A DNA stretch of 12,412 bases from Planctomycetota bacterium (GTDB taxonomy: Bacteria > Planctomycetota > UBA1135 > GCA-002686595), in the NCBI GenBank assembly GCA_029259675.1, contig JAJDES010000063.1:1-12412 (forward strand), given 5' to 3'. Shown in pieces: positions 1 to 7,268 of the stretch (positions are counted from its first letter, which is position 1; every line of letters begins with the position of its first letter). The notes beneath the pieces are model-generated. The model was not told the origin of the DNA and ran no database searches. It was given only the letters and a program-made list of their open reading frames with translations. The position numbers and the translations under genes are program-made.

Positions 1-1
1 C

Positions 2-799
2 GTACCGGGCGTTGCCGCGGCGACGATTGGTGCAGGCGCTAAGAATTTGACATCGACCTTGAGCTCCTTCGGAGCCACCTTCGCCAAACTGAGCGACGAA
101 ACGGACCAACCCAATGTGCCCTTCGCCACCAGGTACTCCCCGGCGGGCGCCCCCAACGTCTCGCGCGTACCCGCCGAGCAGGATGTCCCCTGGGCCCATT
201 GGATCGAAGCTGGAGTTTCGGGAGTCGGGGTCTATCCCGGTGGAGCAGGTCAGCTGAAGGGTTTTTGGAAACCGACCTACAAATGCGTGATGGACAGCGC
301 CAGGGACTTTTGCCCGCCTTGCCGCGAAGCCATCGTGCTTGCGATCTATCGCTTGGTGGACCCGATCGATTCCGTATCTCCCGCACCCTTTCCCTACGCC
401 TCCTCCCAAAACATCCTGCTCGAAGTGGAGTCGAATGAAAATTACAAGCCGATCGTCTTCACCTTGGAAACCTTGGAGCCCAAGCGGCACAAACTTGAAA
501 TCGAGTGGTTTGTCTTGCCGGAAGCGCAAGCGCCCAAGAGTCCCGGTGTAGCCCAGGATGCGGCCCTGCGCGCCAAGGGCAGTCCGCTGCCGCCGATCGA
601 CGCCAAGCCCCATCGCACCAGGGATGAGCACCGCTTGGAATTGCATCCCAACCAAATGGAACCCGGTCGTTGGCGTGTGATTTGCCGCGTGCGCGACGAA
701 ACCCCGAAGGACGGTCGCGATCCTTGGGTTCTGCAGGACAAGCACGGACTGTTGCAGTCCGAACGCGCGTGGTGGTTGGAAATCCCCCCCCGCAAGTAG
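2..799 (+). CDS. M64 (IgA-peptidase-like) family protein, probable inactive homologue, 5' end cut by window
   Basis: The reading frame is open to the left edge (VPGVAAATIGAGAKN... precedes the TTG at 47), so the TTG is not a convincing start and this is a C-terminal fragment of at least 265 residues. Family assignment is from memory of M64 peptidases. The order is a HEFGHxFxxLxDE-type helix, an APNV segment, PWAHWI, then a YRPxxxCxM...FCxxCRxxI block, here FWKPTYKCVM (about nt 268-297) and FCPPCREAIVL (about nt 308-340). The active-site helix aligns without gaps as SSFGATFAKLSDE (nt 62-100): both zinc His and the catalytic Glu are replaced by Ser, Ala and Ser, while F, G, L, D and E are kept. 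The rest (about nt 400-796) is a beta-rich tail of unknown role. Active M64 enzymes are secreted zinc peptidases; this copy should not bind zinc in the standard way. It ends in TAG, convergent with the DPP III gene. Moderately sure of the family, sure that it is coding. Confidence 0.72.
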   Translation, partial: VPGVAAATIGAGAKNLTSTLSSFGATFAKLSDETDQPNVPFATRYSPAGAPNVSRVPAEQDVPWAHWIEAGVSGVGVYPGGAGQLKGFWKPTYKCVMDSARDFCPPCREAIVLAIYRLVDPIDSVSPAPFPYASSQNILLEVESNENYKPIVFTLETLEPKRHKLEIEWFVLPEAQAPKSPGVAQDAALRAKGSPLPPIDAKPHRTRDEHRLELHPNQMEPGRWRVICRVRDETPKDGRDPWVLQDKHGLLQSERAWWLEIPPRK

Positions 800-878
800 C
801 GCGCACTGCATACCGGCCGCGCGTTGTCGCTGCGCGCTCAAAGAGTCGGACCCGCGCCGCGAGCGTAATCCTCACACG

Positions 879-930
879 AAAACAGCCGCTCCCCGTTGGA
901 CCTAGGCGGTCACGGGAAAGCGGCTGTTTT
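879..930. terminator. Bidirectional intrinsic terminator between convergent genes
   Basis: A perfect 12-bp outer stem (879-890 with 919-930, AAAACAGCCGCT / AGCGGCTGTTTT) continues as a 5-bp stem (892-896 with 912-916) and a 4-bp tip (899-902 with 908-911). The outer arms end in an A tract on one side and a T tract on the other, so each strand gives a hairpin followed by U residues. It lies 80 nt after the stop of the upstream gene and 24 nt after the stop of the DPP III gene on the other strand, as expected for a shared terminator. Confidence 0.85.
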
Positions 931-953
931 GTTGTCCGCGCCTGTAGCGAGCT

Positions 954-3071
954 CTACAACGCGCCGTAGCGATCCAAGAATGAGTCGATAACTCCTTGGT
1001 AGCTTTCCGGATAGGTGCGCAGCACGACGTTTCCCTTTGCATCCAAGTCCGTTACCGGCTGGACCCAAATGTGACGCGGCTTGCGCGTTGAGATCACGTA
1101 ATCGCGGGCCGGCAGCAGCTCCTCACTGACCGTCGTGTAGTGATCGTACATGGCCTTACCGTGATCGATATCAGCGGTAGCCTTGTAGACATTGAGCTTC
1201 GTCAGGAAGTCCGAAATCGCCTTGTGCCCACTGGTGCGAATCTTGTTGCGGTCGACGAGCACCACGTAGCGGCCCTCTTCGTCCCGATCGATTTGCACGA
1301 CCCCGTCGCCTTCTTCGAGCAGGACGGACAAAATCGCGAAGCGCGCCATCATGTGCGCCTGGCCCCAGTTCTTTGTCTCGGGATCGTAGAACTGCAACGC
1401 GTTCAAGCCTGCGCGGGCCATGATCAACCAGTTGATGTAGGCGATGTCGTCGCCCTCATCGCCCTCGTGACCAAAGATATCGAGCACGCGTTGGTCGGTG
1501 CACAGGAAGAGCCCCACGCTTTCGGCGCGGCATTCCTCCCAGCTGCTGGCCAAACGACCGAATACGGAGCCCCAGGTTTGGCCGGGCTGGTACCACGTCG
1601 AAACGCTCTCACCGAGCACGGGATTGACGGTGTCGGGTTCAAAGTTGCGCGTGCCGTCCTCGAGCTCCATGAACAACTTGCCGGAACCGTGGCCCAACAA
1701 TTCGTGCAGGCCGACTTGCACTTCAAAGGCTTCACTGGACAGCGACTTGTAAAGCTCCTGATCGCGGTCCGCCACCAACTCGGCGCGCTTGGTGCTCTTG
1801 CCCGAGGAGCGCAGCACATTGCCCAAGCTGACGTTTTTGAAGCCGTCATTCATGCGGATCTCGTCGTAGTTGGGAATGTTGATACCGGCCGGAATGCCGC
1901 TGTTGGCGAAGGCGAGCACATCCAAGGAAGTGAAATCCGGGCGCCGAAACGTGTCCTTCTCGAAGGCCGCGCCCCAGGGCAAGAGCGGAATGAAGACCGG
2001 GGCCGCGTCGACCAGCACACCCAACTTGGCGCTCTGCTCTTTGTTGACCATGGACACGAAGCCCTCCCACTCAGCGCGCACGTGAATCGGATCGCGGTAG
2101 GTTTCGATGAAACCCAAATTGGTTTCCACCACCGGTCCCTGATCGCGCACCCAATGCCGCATGGCATCCTTGTGCAGGGATATATGGCCCTCTTGGAAGT
2201 GGCGGATGTAATCCTTCACCATTTCCCTTTGCTCGTCATTGGCCGCGTACTCAAGCGCCTTTTCAAAGGCTGCGTTGACCTTCGTCAGTTCGGCTCCGAA
2301 GTCGCCGTACTGATAGACCATGTTCCAACCTTCGAACTCGCCCCGGCGCTCCGCACGATTGTTTACAGAGGCAATTTTTAGGATCAGAGTCCGCGACTCC
2401 TCGTCTTTGAACAAGCGTGTATTCCAGGCTTCGATGCCGAGACTGGCATTGAAGCGCTTCATGCGCTCGACATCTTCTTCGACAACGTTGGAGCCGTAGT
2501 AGCCGGAGGTCCCGGCCTCCCCAAGGCCCAGGGCGCGCTCATCCGCATCCAACGAATAGATGTCTTCGATGCATGCGTCCAAAAGCGCCTGAAGCTTGCC
2601 GTCTTTCATATGCCCGACCGAAGCGGCCGTTCGCACGATGAGGGCAAAGCGCTCGGCCGGAATAGACGGGACAAACTTCGTATCACCGAAGGACAGGTAG
2701 TTTCCGCAGTTGGAGAGGAAGCGCGCGGCATACAGTTCGAACGCAGTCATTTCCGCGTCGGTGATTCCGGTCCTGCTCAACGCAATGCGCAATGGACGCG
2801 GGTCGCGCGCAAAAACGTGCAAGATCAAATCGAGTATGGCGGGCGACTCGTCCGAAACTTGCGCGAAGGTAATCCGCGCTCCCTCCCAACTGGCGACGCT
2901 CATCCAATGCGCGTACAGCTTTTCGCGTTGGGTGAGCCCCATGAACGCATCCGTCGCGTCCAACTCACGCACGGGCACGACCTCGGGGTTGACGTAGAGC
3001 GAAGTATCGTCCTGGGCAGCCGACGGCAGGGCTGCCGCGCACAGGGCAAGAATGGAAAGGGAGTGGCGCAT
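954..3071 (-). CDS. Secreted dipeptidyl peptidase III (M49 family zinc exopeptidase)
   Basis: This 705-residue protein should remove dipeptides from the N terminus of short peptides, outside the cytoplasm. Residues 1-20 (MRHSLSILALCAAALPSAAQ) form a Sec signal peptide with likely cleavage after AAQ; the Cys at 11 is not in a lipobox. Family signatures are all present: HELLGH at 456-461 (zinc His456 and His461, catalytic Glu457), EECRAE at 512-517 (zinc ligand Glu513), YRDP with Tyr325, NIPNYDEIR at 398-406, AHMMARF with His573, and GNYLSFGDTKFVP at 123-135. Spacing between the two zinc motifs matches human DPP III closely, and the length is normal for the family. The ATG at 3071 is chosen because the signal peptide begins there; the frame is open to 3305, but that extension is Arg/Pro-rich and looks non-coding. 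No clear Shine-Dalgarno precedes it. It is convergent with the M64-like gene and divergent from the secreted protein at 3399. Confidence 0.95.
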   Translation of the reverse strand: MRHSLSILALCAAALPSAAQDDTSLYVNPEVVPVRELDATDAFMGLTQREKLYAHWMSVASWEGARITFAQVSDESPAILDLILHVFARDPRPLRIALSRTGITDAEMTAFELYAARFLSNCGNYLSFGDTKFVPSIPAERFALIVRTAASVGHMKDGKLQALLDACIEDIYSLDADERALGLGEAGTSGYYGSNVVEEDVERMKRFNASLGIEAWNTRLFKDEESRTLILKIASVNNRAERRGEFEGWNMVYQYGDFGAELTKVNAAFEKALEYAANDEQREMVKDYIRHFQEGHISLHKDAMRHWVRDQGPVVETNLGFIETYRDPIHVRAEWEGFVSMVNKEQSAKLGVLVDAAPVFIPLLPWGAAFEKDTFRRPDFTSLDVLAFANSGIPAGINIPNYDEIRMNDGFKNVSLGNVLRSSGKSTKRAELVADRDQELYKSLSSEAFEVQVGLHELLGHGSGKLFMELEDGTRNFEPDTVNPVLGESVSTWYQPGQTWGSVFGRLASSWEECRAESVGLFLCTDQRVLDIFGHEGDEGDDIAYINWLIMARAGLNALQFYDPETKNWGQAHMMARFAILSVLLEEGDGVVQIDRDEEGRYVVLVDRNKIRTSGHKAISDFLTKLNVYKATADIDHGKAMYDHYTTVSEELLPARDYVISTRKPRHIWVQPVTDLDAKGNVVLRTYPESYQGVIDSFLDRYGAL

Positions 3072-3398
3072 AGGTGATTGGTCTTGGGTGGTGAAAGAAT
3101 CGGCGCGCCAGCCTACCCGCGCCCCATGGGACCGCAACCGCGAAGGAGCCCTGGAGCCCACCCGCGCCGCGGGAGACGCCTTCGGAAACCTCGGCACCAG
3201 CAGCGCCGAGCCCCGGGGCCGCCGGAAACACCAAAACGGAGCTTTCCGTGGCCCGCAGCGCCGAACTTCGACGGCTGCCCTATCGAGCCCATTCCCCCTG
3301 TCCAATCGCCCCCAAAAGGCCCGTGTCGGTTACAACCGTGGATGAGCATCCCGCAGCACAAGCTGCACGCTCCGTCGAGCAACCCGATCCCCAGCAGT
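3072..3398. other. Divergent intergenic region without a gene
   Basis: These 327 very GC-rich bases (one 60-base stretch from 3121 is about 78% G+C by count) separate the divergent DPP III and laminin-B-like genes and should hold both promoters. I cannot point to a convincing -35/-10 pair. Small inverted repeats are visible: CTCGGC/GCCGAG at 3190-3195 and 3205-3210, followed by the palindrome CCCCGGGG at 3211-3218, and ACGGA/TCCGT at 3236-3240 and 3245-3249. Both flanking frames are open through it, but the translations are Arg/Pro-rich and not protein-like. Confidence 0.5.
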
Positions 3399-4385
3399 AT
3401 GAAAACCACCGCCTTCCTTTGCGCCGCAACCCTCGCGCTCTCTCCCACTTTGTTCGCCAACGGCAACGGAGCCGGCCCGCTCTTTGACGGTTTCAGCGGC
3501 GGAACGAATTTCGGCGGATGGAGCTACAACCCCAGCGACGTGATCGAAACTTCCGGCGGCAACCCGGGCAGTTGGCTACACCAATCCTTCGCGGACACTT
3601 TTGCCCCGATTTGGATTTCCGGTAACGGAGTCTTCGAAGGCGATTTCCGCGCCAAAAGCGTTACCTCCCTCAGTTTTGATGCGCGCACCGACGGAGTCAC
3701 CTTCGGCGATGGCAGCGGCTTCCAAATGTCGATTGTGTTGCGCGATACAAAGGGCACAGCCAATCCCAGCGACGATAGCTTGGCCTACAGCGTCGGACCC
3801 GACATCCCGCTCGAGGGTGCCGGCTGGGTTTCCTACGACTTCGCCATCCCCAGCCAATCGATGGACGCCACACCCGCAGGTTGGACGGGTCAGTACGCCG
3901 GCGGAGACGACTGGAACGACGTCATTCAAAGCGTGGATAGAGTCGAAATCTGGTGGATTGACCCCGACTTCTTCGCACTCCTTCAGCCCTGGGACATCGG
4001 GCTCGACAACGTAACTTTGCACGCGCCCGGCTCCTCGGTAGTGCGCAACGGAACGGGCATCAACCCCCTGGGATTGACGGAAACGAATCCGGCCGAGATT
4101 TGGGGCAGTTGGAACACCGCAATCGACATTGCCACGCCCGGTGCCATTGCCGCTTACTTGGTCATCGGTTTCGGAGGACCCACTTCGGGCTTCATCTTCC
4201 CCGAGTTCGGCGAGCTGCTCGTGCTGCCCCCGTTCCGAATTTTCCTGAACCTCGGCACACTCAGTCTCGACATTCCAGCCGATCCGAGCTTGATCGGTGC
4301 CTGCATCACGGCCCAAGGCGCGACGCTCGCACCCGACTTTACGATTACATACAACAATGCGTTGGATGTATTGATCGGCGGCTAA
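3399..4385 (+). CDS. Secreted laminin-B/CBM-like beta-sandwich protein with a planctomycete-type C-terminal domain
   Basis: The product is 328 residues and its function is unknown. Residues 1-20 (MKTTAFLCAATLALSPTLFA) are a Sec signal peptide. Residues of about 28-208 resemble a laminin-B (laminin IV type A) or carbohydrate-binding jelly roll: FDGFSGGTNFGGWSY, then SLSFDARTD at 91-99, GWVSYDFAIP at 142-151, DDWNDVIQSVDRVEIWWI at 170-187 and the closing DIGLDNVTL at 199-207. About 212-328 is a separate beta-rich domain with the block TLSLDIPADPSLIG at 287-300 and a terminal NNALDVLIGG; the same pattern ends the protein at 8732. I infer an extracellular or cell-surface binding role, with the ligand unknown. 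The ATG at 3399 starts the signal peptide; no Shine-Dalgarno is visible, and the frame is open back to 3078 without protein-like sequence. The stop is a tandem TAA TAG. Convergent with the phosphatase gene. Confidence 0.88.
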   Translation: MKTTAFLCAATLALSPTLFANGNGAGPLFDGFSGGTNFGGWSYNPSDVIETSGGNPGSWLHQSFADTFAPIWISGNGVFEGDFRAKSVTSLSFDARTDGVTFGDGSGFQMSIVLRDTKGTANPSDDSLAYSVGPDIPLEGAGWVSYDFAIPSQSMDATPAGWTGQYAGGDDWNDVIQSVDRVEIWWIDPDFFALLQPWDIGLDNVTLHAPGSSVVRNGTGINPLGLTETNPAEIWGSWNTAIDIATPGAIAAYLVIGFGGPTSGFIFPEFGELLVLPPFRIFLNLGTLSLDIPADPSLIGACITAQGATLAPDFTITYNNALDVLIGG

Positions 4386-4396
4386 TAGCAGTCAAT

Positions 4397-4429
4397 CCCT
4401 GGTTTCGAGGCCATACTGAGAAACCTGGG
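4397..4429. terminator. Weak hairpin between convergent genes, possible terminator
   Basis: The arms CCCTGGTTT (4397-4405) and AAACCTGGG (4421-4429) pair at 8 of 9 positions with one central T-T mismatch and a 15-nt loop. It sits 9 nt after the tandem stop of the upstream gene. There is no T tract on either side, so the terminator role is only a position-based guess. Confidence 0.25.
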
Positions 4430-4488
4430 GAGGCACAGCATGCTCGCGATAGCATAAGCCCGGTGCGCGAGCCCGGTGCAGCTTGCCC

Positions 4489-5316
4489 TTACCCGCTTTG
4501 CTTCGCTCGGCTCGCGCGACGCTTCCCAATCGTGCTGGGACGAAAGGCGATCAAAGTCAGGTCATCGGGGTGTCCGCCCGAAGCCATTTTGGCCTGGCAG
4601 GCGACGACTACATTTTCGATTGCGGCCCCAAGGGAACCCTTGCGAAGCTCCTCAACAACCTGATCCACGGCCAGGTTGTCAAACAAGCCGTCGCTGGCCA
4701 GCAACACCGTATCTCGGAAGTTGAGACTTAGAGGCGGGCTGATGCCGATGTGCATATCCGCGTCACCCACGATATTGAAGACCACGTGCCGGTCTTCGTG
4801 CACGCGCGCAGCCGCCTCGGAAATCAAGCCCGCCTCGAGAGCGTAGCCGACTGGAGAGTGCGAAATCGTCTCCAACTTGATCTTGCCGAGCCCCCCGAAG
4901 GCCAGGACGCTCGAATCGCCGACGTGGTAAGCGCGAATGCGCTGTTTGTCGATTTCAATCGCCGCCAGTGTCGTCCCGCCCCCGGTACCCAATTCGAGCA
5001 CCGCGGCATTGGCGGCATCAAAACCCGTCAGCAGAGCTTCGCGCAGGGATCCCCCCGCTTGGGTGCGTTCTTGGACCGAATCGCGCAAGACCTCCAGCGC
5101 CAATTTGGAAGCTTGCTCCCCACCCGGATGGCCGCCAACTCCATCCGCCACGGCAAACAGCCCACGGCCTTGACCCAGATCCAGCACCAAAAGGGAGTCC
5201 TCATTCAGTCCGGACCCGGCCGGTGAACACGTCGTATGCACCACAAGCTCCCCCCTTTCATCCCAAACAAAATGCCGGCGTAATTTTGCTTCGCGGCCAA
5301 ATAGATGGGCATCCAT
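4489..5316 (-). CDS. PP2C-family (PPM) Ser/Thr protein phosphatase
   Basis: A 275-residue cytoplasmic phosphatase expected to dephosphorylate Ser/Thr residues using two Mn/Mg ions, the usual partner of a bacterial Hanks-type kinase. All PPM motifs are visible in order: GLNEDS at 36-41, FAVADGVGGHPGGE at 54-67 with metal Asp58, GGTTLAA at 113-119, AYHVGDSSVL at 129-138, SHSPVG at 152-157, LLASDGLFDNL at 205-215 with metal Asp209, and GGHPDDLTLIAF at 247-258 with Asp251/Asp252. Length is typical of the stand-alone bacterial enzymes. There is no membrane segment. The ATG at 5316 is chosen because it lies 5 nt after the kinase stop (TGA-ACACC-ATG), giving a tight operon; the frame continues open to 5499, but that would overlap the kinase zinc ribbons. 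It probably acts on the upstream kinase and its substrates. It has a basic C-terminal tail (GKRRASRAKQSG) after the fold. Confidence 0.94.
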   Translation of the reverse strand: MDAHLFGREAKLRRHFVWDERGELVVHTTCSPAGSGLNEDSLLVLDLGQGRGLFAVADGVGGHPGGEQASKLALEVLRDSVQERTQAGGSLREALLTGFDAANAAVLELGTGGGTTLAAIEIDKQRIRAYHVGDSSVLAFGGLGKIKLETISHSPVGYALEAGLISEAAARVHEDRHVVFNIVGDADMHIGISPPLSLNFRDTVLLASDGLFDNLAVDQVVEELRKGSLGAAIENVVVACQAKMASGGHPDDLTLIAFRPSTIGKRRASRAKQSG

Positions 5317-5321
5317 GGTGT

Positions 5322-6680
5322 TCAGCGCTTCTTCGGGATTTTGGTGGTACACCACGGACAGTGCGACCAATAGTCGCCTGCAATCGAACATCCGCAGCTT
5401 TTGCAGCGCGCATCCGCGCCCGTGAACTTCCATTTGCGCTGCACCTTGGATCGGCACCAGGGGCAGTAGCGCATAAACGGCATGAGCTTTCCGCCACAAC
5501 CTGACTTGGTACAGGCCGCGCTATAGCGCTTGTCCGGATAGGCGCGGGTGGCCACCTGGCGGAAGCCCCCGCCGTAACACCAAGCGCAAAAACGCCAATC
5601 CAATTTGCGCCCGCGACCACAGCGCGGACAGCGCTCGGGCATGCTTGTCTTGCCCGTGTAGCGCTTGGGAGCCTTTCCGCACCAGGGGCAAGCCCGCATG
5701 GACTCGGACATGGAACCGCCGCAACCCGAACAGTGATGTCCAAGTGCCAGCACCTTGCGAAATTGACGATCGAAGGCGCTGCGCTTCTTGGCGCGCCAAT
5801 CGGCTAAAGTGGCTTTGGAAGTACGCACTCGCTTGGGCTTGCCCGGCAGCAACTTGCCCGCACGCTTCAACCGCAGATAGGCCTCAAGCATCGCGCCCGC
5901 ATCGCGAAAGCGCGCCCGTTGATCCACTTCCAGACTGCGGCGAATCCAATCAATCAGTTCCGTATGAACCTTGCGCTTCACGCGCTCGTGGTTGGGGAAC
6001 GGCATGGCAAAGGGCCACTCGGGCAACTTCCCCGCCAACATCTCCCACACGACAAGCCCGATTGAAAACACATCGGATCGAAGTGACGGACGACCCAAGG
6101 CGTGCTCCGGTCCCTGGTAACCCATCGTCCCCGATGCCGTCAGCGCCAAGACCTTGATCGCCGCCTTGGCGATGCCGAAGTCCCCCAACCGCAGGCGTCC
6201 ATCGCGAAAGAGAATCAGGTTGTCGGGCTTGACGTCGCAATGGATAACGCCGTGTTCATGGGCGTGGGCCACGGCCCGCAGGAGCTGCTCCGTATAGTCC
6301 AAGAGCTTGGCCACGGGCGTGCGACGGTGGAGCACATCGGCCAGGGTTTCTTCGCCCAATAGGCTGGAAACGACAAGCGTGCCCTCGATGAAGTCCGCGT
6401 TTTTCAGGGGCAGGATGTTCGGGTGCTCCAGGCGCGCCAGCAAGCGAACTTCGCGCTTGAAAGCACCGAGCAATTCATCATCTACCAAATCCGCGCGCGG
6501 CACACGCAGGGCCACGCGCAAGCCCTCAATCGTATCCTCGGCTTCGAAGACGTCTGCGAATCCGCCCGTGGCGATGCGGCGCTTGATGCGGTACTTCCCA
6601 AGCCGCTGCGGCGCGCGCAGGGCCTTGGGTCGCCCGTCATTTTTGGGCACCAGTTGAGGCTTTCTAAGGTCTTGTTCCAC
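5322..6680 (-). CDS. Hanks-type Ser/Thr protein kinase with four C-terminal zinc ribbons
   Basis: The product is about 452 residues and cytoplasmic, with no membrane or PASTA segments. Kinase domain at about 30-270: Gly loop ATGGFADVFEA (37-47), VALR (56-59), helix-C FKREV (74-78), HCDVKPDN (147-154), DFG (167-169), GYQGPEH (187-193) and SDVFSIGLVVWEML (202-215). Two departures stand out: the invariant VAIK lysine is Arg59 (nt 6504-6506) and HRD is HCD. A basic linker (271-312) leads to eight Cys pairs: C317/C320, C331/C334, C351/C354, C365/C368, C390/C395, C406/C409, C426/C429 and C441/C444, which make four zinc ribbons, several ending in CPWC. The start is uncertain: GTG at 6680 with GGA 5 nt upstream, or GTG at 6650. 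The frame is open to 7115, but that part is Trp/Cys/Arg-rich and not credible. First gene of an operon with the PP2C phosphatase. What it phosphorylates, and whether it is active, cannot be read here. Confidence 0.92.
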   Translation of the reverse strand: MEQDLRKPQLVPKNDGRPKALRAPQRLGKYRIKRRIATGGFADVFEAEDTIEGLRVALRVPRADLVDDELLGAFKREVRLLARLEHPNILPLKNADFIEGTLVVSSLLGEETLADVLHRRTPVAKLLDYTEQLLRAVAHAHEHGVIHCDVKPDNLILFRDGRLRLGDFGIAKAAIKVLALTASGTMGYQGPEHALGRPSLRSDVFSIGLVVWEMLAGKLPEWPFAMPFPNHERVKRKVHTELIDWIRRSLEVDQRARFRDAGAMLEAYLRLKRAGKLLPGKPKRVRTSKATLADWRAKKRSAFDRQFRKVLALGHHCSGCGGSMSESMRACPWCGKAPKRYTGKTSMPERCPRCGRGRKLDWRFCAWCYGGGFRQVATRAYPDKRYSAACTKSGCGGKLMPFMRYCPWCRSKVQRKWKFTGADARCKSCGCSIAGDYWSHCPWCTTKIPKKR

Positions 6681-7194
6681 CCGTATCCAAACTGCGCGGC
6701 CATGCCCGTGCAAGAGTCGAAAAAAGTTGATCCTGGACGAATGGTTCCGTCCATCTCGCGAGCGGGCCCAAGCATCCGTTTTCACCGCCGTTGCCGCAAT
6801 ACCCATTGTGAAGCTCGCAGAAGCTCGCCGCGGACTTTCGGTTGCCATCACAATTGGGCCCACAGGAGAGCGTGAGTTCGGGCGAATGACGGGCCACCAA
6901 TTTTTGCGTCCCACGGCTATTCGAAAGTGCCCCCAAGGACAGCCCCGAGCTCCAAGTCGGGAGTTCCGCCACCGGGGATGGGAGCAGCAGCAATCCACTG
7001 CTGAGCTTGAGAAGTCGCGCGTTTCGGCAGCGCTCCATGCCCCGGGCGAAAAGGAGACTGCAGCAAGCCCGATTCGGGTCCTCGCAAATTGCCGATGCTG
7101 CACAGCTTGTGGCATTCGGGCATGCTGAGCCTGACCAACCGACCGCCGCTTTCAAGTTGGCAGTCCGACCCGCGCCGGGCAAACCGATTGTTCG

Positions 7195-7206
7195 GGACCC
7201 GGGTCC
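7195..7206. repeat. Perfect 12-bp palindrome, possible operator
   Basis: GGACCCGGGTCC is its own reverse complement. It is partly extended by CGATT (7185-7189) and AATCG (7207-7211), with five unpaired bases on the left side. It lies about 200 bp upstream of the CNNM start. A dimeric repressor site is possible, but a chance palindrome in GC-rich DNA is not excluded. Confidence 0.4.
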
Positions 7207-7217
7207 AATCGTGTGTC

Positions 7218-7268
7218 ATTGTGGAGGCTCGCCCATCCAATCTGAATCCGCCAATCTGAATCCACAAT
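7218..7268. repeat. Inverted repeat enclosing a 14-bp tandem duplication
   Basis: ATTGTGGA (7218-7225) and TCCACAAT (7261-7268) are perfect 8-bp inverted copies. Between them, CCAATCTGAATCCG (7237-7250) is followed directly by CCAATCTGAATCCA (7251-7264), two tandem copies with one difference; the second copy runs into the right arm. A third, degenerate copy may follow (CAATCGGAGTCCG, 7265-7277). It lies about 150 bp upstream of the CNNM gene. Its role is unknown. Confidence 0.45.

Noticed and set aside
1140..2381. Long open frame (413 codons) on the plus strand inside the DPP III gene
   Set aside because: It is antisense to a gene with all M49 motifs. The translation is repetitive in His/Val/Gly/Leu without known motifs, as expected for the complement of a GC-rich gene.
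3072..3305. N-terminal extension of the DPP III frame
   Set aside because: It would bury the signal peptide beginning at 3071 behind 78 Arg/Pro/Gly-rich residues.
3576..4316. Open frame of 246 codons on the minus strand
   Set aside because: It lies opposite the secreted protein at 3399, which has a signal peptide and domain pattern; the antisense translation has neither.
5317..5499. Upstream start for the phosphatase overlapping the kinase
   Set aside because: The added residues have no PP2C similarity and would overlap the zinc-ribbon codons in another frame; ATG 5316 sits ideally after the kinase stop.
6681..7115. N-terminal extension of the kinase frame
   Set aside because: The frame is open, but the sequence is rich in Trp, Cys, Arg and Ser and unlike the body of the protein; the kinase domain needs only the start near 6650-6680.
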